Below, in pieces: positions 62,419-64,000 of a stretch of 64,000 nucleotides of DNA. The stretch comes from Rhodoblastus acidophilus. Lineage in GTDB: Bacteria > Pseudomonadota > Alphaproteobacteria > Rhizobiales > Beijerinckiaceae. Below the pieces are notes generated by a model. The model saw nothing but the letters and a program-made list of their open reading frames with translations. It was not told where the DNA came from and ran no database searches. Positions within the stretch are counted from its first letter, which is position 1. Each line of letters opens with the position of its first letter. A program made the translations under genes and the position numbers. The DNA lies in contig NZ_JAOQNX010000008.1 in the NCBI RefSeq assembly GCF_025961575.1, forward strand, positions 1 to 64,000, written 5' to 3'.

Positions 62419-63030
62419 TCAGGTCGAAGCGCTCGGCCGCGCCGAAACCTCGGCGCGCCAGCGCGCGAAATTTTTAAGATCGTCAGGGAAGGCGATGCGC
62501 GCCGATTTGGCAAAATCCGCCGCCACCAGCGCGGTGATGTCGGCAATGGAAAAAGCCTCGCCCGCGACGAAGCGGCGTTTCGCCAGTTCGCCGTCCAGAA
62601 ACCGTGCGAAAGCGAGGGCGCGCGGCTTGTTGACCTCCGCCCATGCGGCGATCTGCGGCTGTTCCAGTTCGGCCATATGGGGGTGGCTGTGGCGGAAGGC
62701 GTGGGTGACGGGCGCGAAAAATTCGAGCTCCACCCGCCGGTTCCACATCTCCACGCGCGCCCGCTCCAGCGGGTCAATGCCGAACAAGGGCGGCTCCGGC
62801 CAAAGCGCCTCGACATAGCGGCAGATCGCCACGGATTCCGTCAGGATTTCGCCGGAGTCGAGCTCCAGCGCCGGCGTGCGCTGCAACGGATTTACGGCGG
62901 AAAATTCAGCGCTCCGATGCTCCAGTTTTCCCAGGTCGATGCTGACCCTGGGAAGGCAAAGCCCCTTTTCCGCCAGGAAGATGCGCACCCGACGAGGATT
63001 GGGCGCGAAGGGGGAATCGAACAGTTTCAA
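62419..63030 (-). CDS. Glutathione S-transferase family protein
   Basis: A 203-residue GST. The thioredoxin-like N-domain has FDSPFAPNPRRVRIFLAEKG and NPLQRTPALELDSGEILTES (cis-Pro and the glutathione gamma-glutamyl ES motif, about residue 65), and the helical C-domain has FVAGEAFSIADITALVAADF with the N-cap SxxD. The start is taken as TTG 63030 with GGAG six bases upstream, giving a family-typical N-terminus; a frame open to 63099 is not. It lies 5 bp from the glycosylase gene, likely one transcript. Confidence 0.88.
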   Translation of the reverse strand: MKLFDSPFAPNPRRVRIFLAEKGLCLPRVSIDLGKLEHRSAEFSAVNPLQRTPALELDSGEILTESVAICRYVEALWPEPPLFGIDPLERARVEMWNRRVELEFFAPVTHAFRHSHPHMAELEQPQIAAWAEVNKPRALAFARFLDGELAKRRFVAGEAFSIADITALVAADFAKSARIAFPDDLKNFARWRAEVSARPSAST

Positions 63031-63146
63031 GGGCGTCTCCCAGATGGCGCGGTCGATTGCGATTGTTTTTAAATAAACCGTCAGCCGATCCTTAAGCATT
63101 TTACGCCAGGGTGGGCGATCACTTTGTTCGTCTGGTTTGCGTCAGC

Positions 63147-64000
63147 ATGGAGCATGTCACCGCCGAAATGATAGCGCGTGGGCGGTCCGACGGCCGCTCG
63201 ACCGAGCGTCGGCGCATGGCCAATCGCTTGCGCGAGGCCCGCGAGCGGCTGAGTTCGGCCGGCGCCGGAAACGTCAATTTCGACATCGAGCTGCTGCGCC
63301 TCTACGCTGAGGGCCGCCTCGCCGCCATCGTGCCGCAGATCATGCTCTGCCTGGCCATCGGGGCGATGACCACGCTGTGGGTCCCGACGCTGGCGGTGTT
63401 CGTCTGGCTGTGCTTCACCCTGTGCGCCCTGGCGCTCGCCTGCCTGCTCGCCCGCCGCTTCCTCAAGCTCGACCGCGGCGAGCGCGACGCCCGCGCCTGG
63501 TACGCGCGCTTCACCGTCGCGGAAGGCGTGAACGGCGTGGCCTGGGCCAGCCTCGCCCTGCTCATGGCCGGGGTCAACGATCATTGGGCGACCACCTATG
63601 TGATGGTGGTGTTCATGCTGGCGGCCGGCATCCACACCGTGGTCGCCGCTTTCGCGCCGGCCGCCGTCTTCGCCGTGCTCGCGCCGCTTGCGGCCGGCGT
63701 GGTGTTCTACATGGCGCCGACGACGCTGCAGGGCCCTGTGGCGCCGCTGACCCTGCTCGCCTGTTCGACCCTGCTCTATTTCGCCATTCTGGCGCGGCGC
63801 ATTTACGCCAGCCATGTCGACTCGCTGGCGCTGCAATCGGAAAAGGACATGCTGATCGCCGAGCTGGAGCAGGCCAAGGCGATTTCCGACGAGGCGCGCC
63901 GCCGCGCCGAGGAGGCCAGTCTCGCCAAATCCCGCTTCCTCGCCACCATGTCGCATGAATTGCGCACGCCGCTGAACGCCATTCTCGGCTTTTCCGAAGT
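63147..64000 (+). CDS. Sensor histidine kinase, PdhS/DivJ/PleC-like (5' part; runs off the window)
   Basis: The first 284 codons are present. After a basic, probably cytoplasmic leader (MEHVTAEMIARGRSDGRSTE) come about six membrane segments (about residues 70-215, for example TLWVPTLAVFVWLCFTLCAL) in the style of DivJ/PdhS kinases. A coiled coil (SEKDMLIAELEQAKAISDEA) leads to the H-box FLATMSHELRTPLNAILGFS with its phosphorylated His. The ATPase domain lies beyond the window. Kinases of this type control the cell cycle through DivK/CtrA in alphaproteobacteria; that role here is inferred. Confidence 0.85.
   Translation, partial: MEHVTAEMIARGRSDGRSTERRRMANRLREARERLSSAGAGNVNFDIELLRLYAEGRLAAIVPQIMLCLAIGAMTTLWVPTLAVFVWLCFTLCALALACLLARRFLKLDRGERDARAWYARFTVAEGVNGVAWASLALLMAGVNDHWATTYVMVVFMLAAGIHTVVAAFAPAAVFAVLAPLAAGVVFYMAPTTLQGPVAPLTLLACSTLLYFAILARRIYASHVDSLALQSEKDMLIAELEQAKAISDEARRRAEEASLAKSRFLATMSHELRTPLNAILGFSE

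Overview
The window is about 64 kb of GC-rich, gene-dense chromosome from an alphaproteobacterium, most likely of the order Hyphomicrobiales (Rhizobiales). The evidence is the set of small conserved families (DUF4167 next to ClpB, TIGR02300, DUF2794, DUF1178), the FtsY, Ffh-RpsP-RimM-TrmD and HtpG/PrmC blocks, a PdhS/DivJ-like kinase, and a family of paired-hairpin repeats of a kind common in this order. A PQQ alcohol dehydrogenase cluster suggests a methylotroph or a relative (Methylocystaceae/Beijerinckiaceae are plausible), but I cannot fix the genus.

Layout. 0-6 kb: edge of an insertion sequence, then valine/branched-chain catabolism (mmsA opposite an acyl-CoA dehydrogenase, 3-hydroxyisobutyrate dehydrogenase, enoyl-CoA hydratase and an FAD oxidoreductase). 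6-12 kb: PsiE-like protein, asd, AI-2E exporter, RluA-type synthase, ftsY, yciB. 12-17 kb: an XRE regulator and a DUF6502-DUF5666 pair flank three palindromes at exact 22-bp steps, followed by two tail-to-tail LuxR-type regulators. 17-26 kb: htpG with a good heat-shock promoter, prmC, DUF4167, clpB, TIGR02300. 26-28 kb: a cobalamin riboswitch, a 44-residue peptide gene and a radical SAM/SPASM enzyme, which together form a ribosomal peptide-modification (RiPP-type) system resembling CbpA/CbpB. 28-35 kb: acyltransferase, protein methyltransferase, fadD, MAPEG, HxlR/azoreductase and other redox genes. 35-39 kb: an operon for a biotin-dependent, sodium-pumping decarboxylase, including a 54-residue membrane subunit. 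39-41 kb: an AT-rich stretch with a MerR regulator and a small gene behind a perfect FNR/FixK-type box. 41-44.6 kb: ffh-rpsP-rimM-trmD and tRNA-Thr.

44.5-55.5 kb is bounded by tRNA-Thr and tRNA-Leu, each with a truncated integrase pointing inward. Between them lies a run of minus-strand genes: two-component system, PQQ alcohol dehydrogenase, pentapeptide-repeat protein, small secreted protein, DUF1194 protein and a NosR-like flavin/Fe-S membrane protein. It looks like a periplasmic alcohol-oxidation module in a degraded island. 55.5-64 kb returns to housekeeping: YqaA, DsbB, methyltransferase, ComF, GrxC, DUF1178, a solitary cytosine methyltransferase, DUF1614, a uracil-DNA glycosylase, GST and the start of a sensor kinase cut by the window edge.

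The most interesting items are the B12-riboswitch/peptide/radical SAM unit, the triple 22-bp operator array, the decarboxylase operon with its hidden small subunit and a repeat inside it, the integrase-bounded PQQ dehydrogenase cluster whose lanthanide-diagnostic position is Ser, and the FNR-box small gene.
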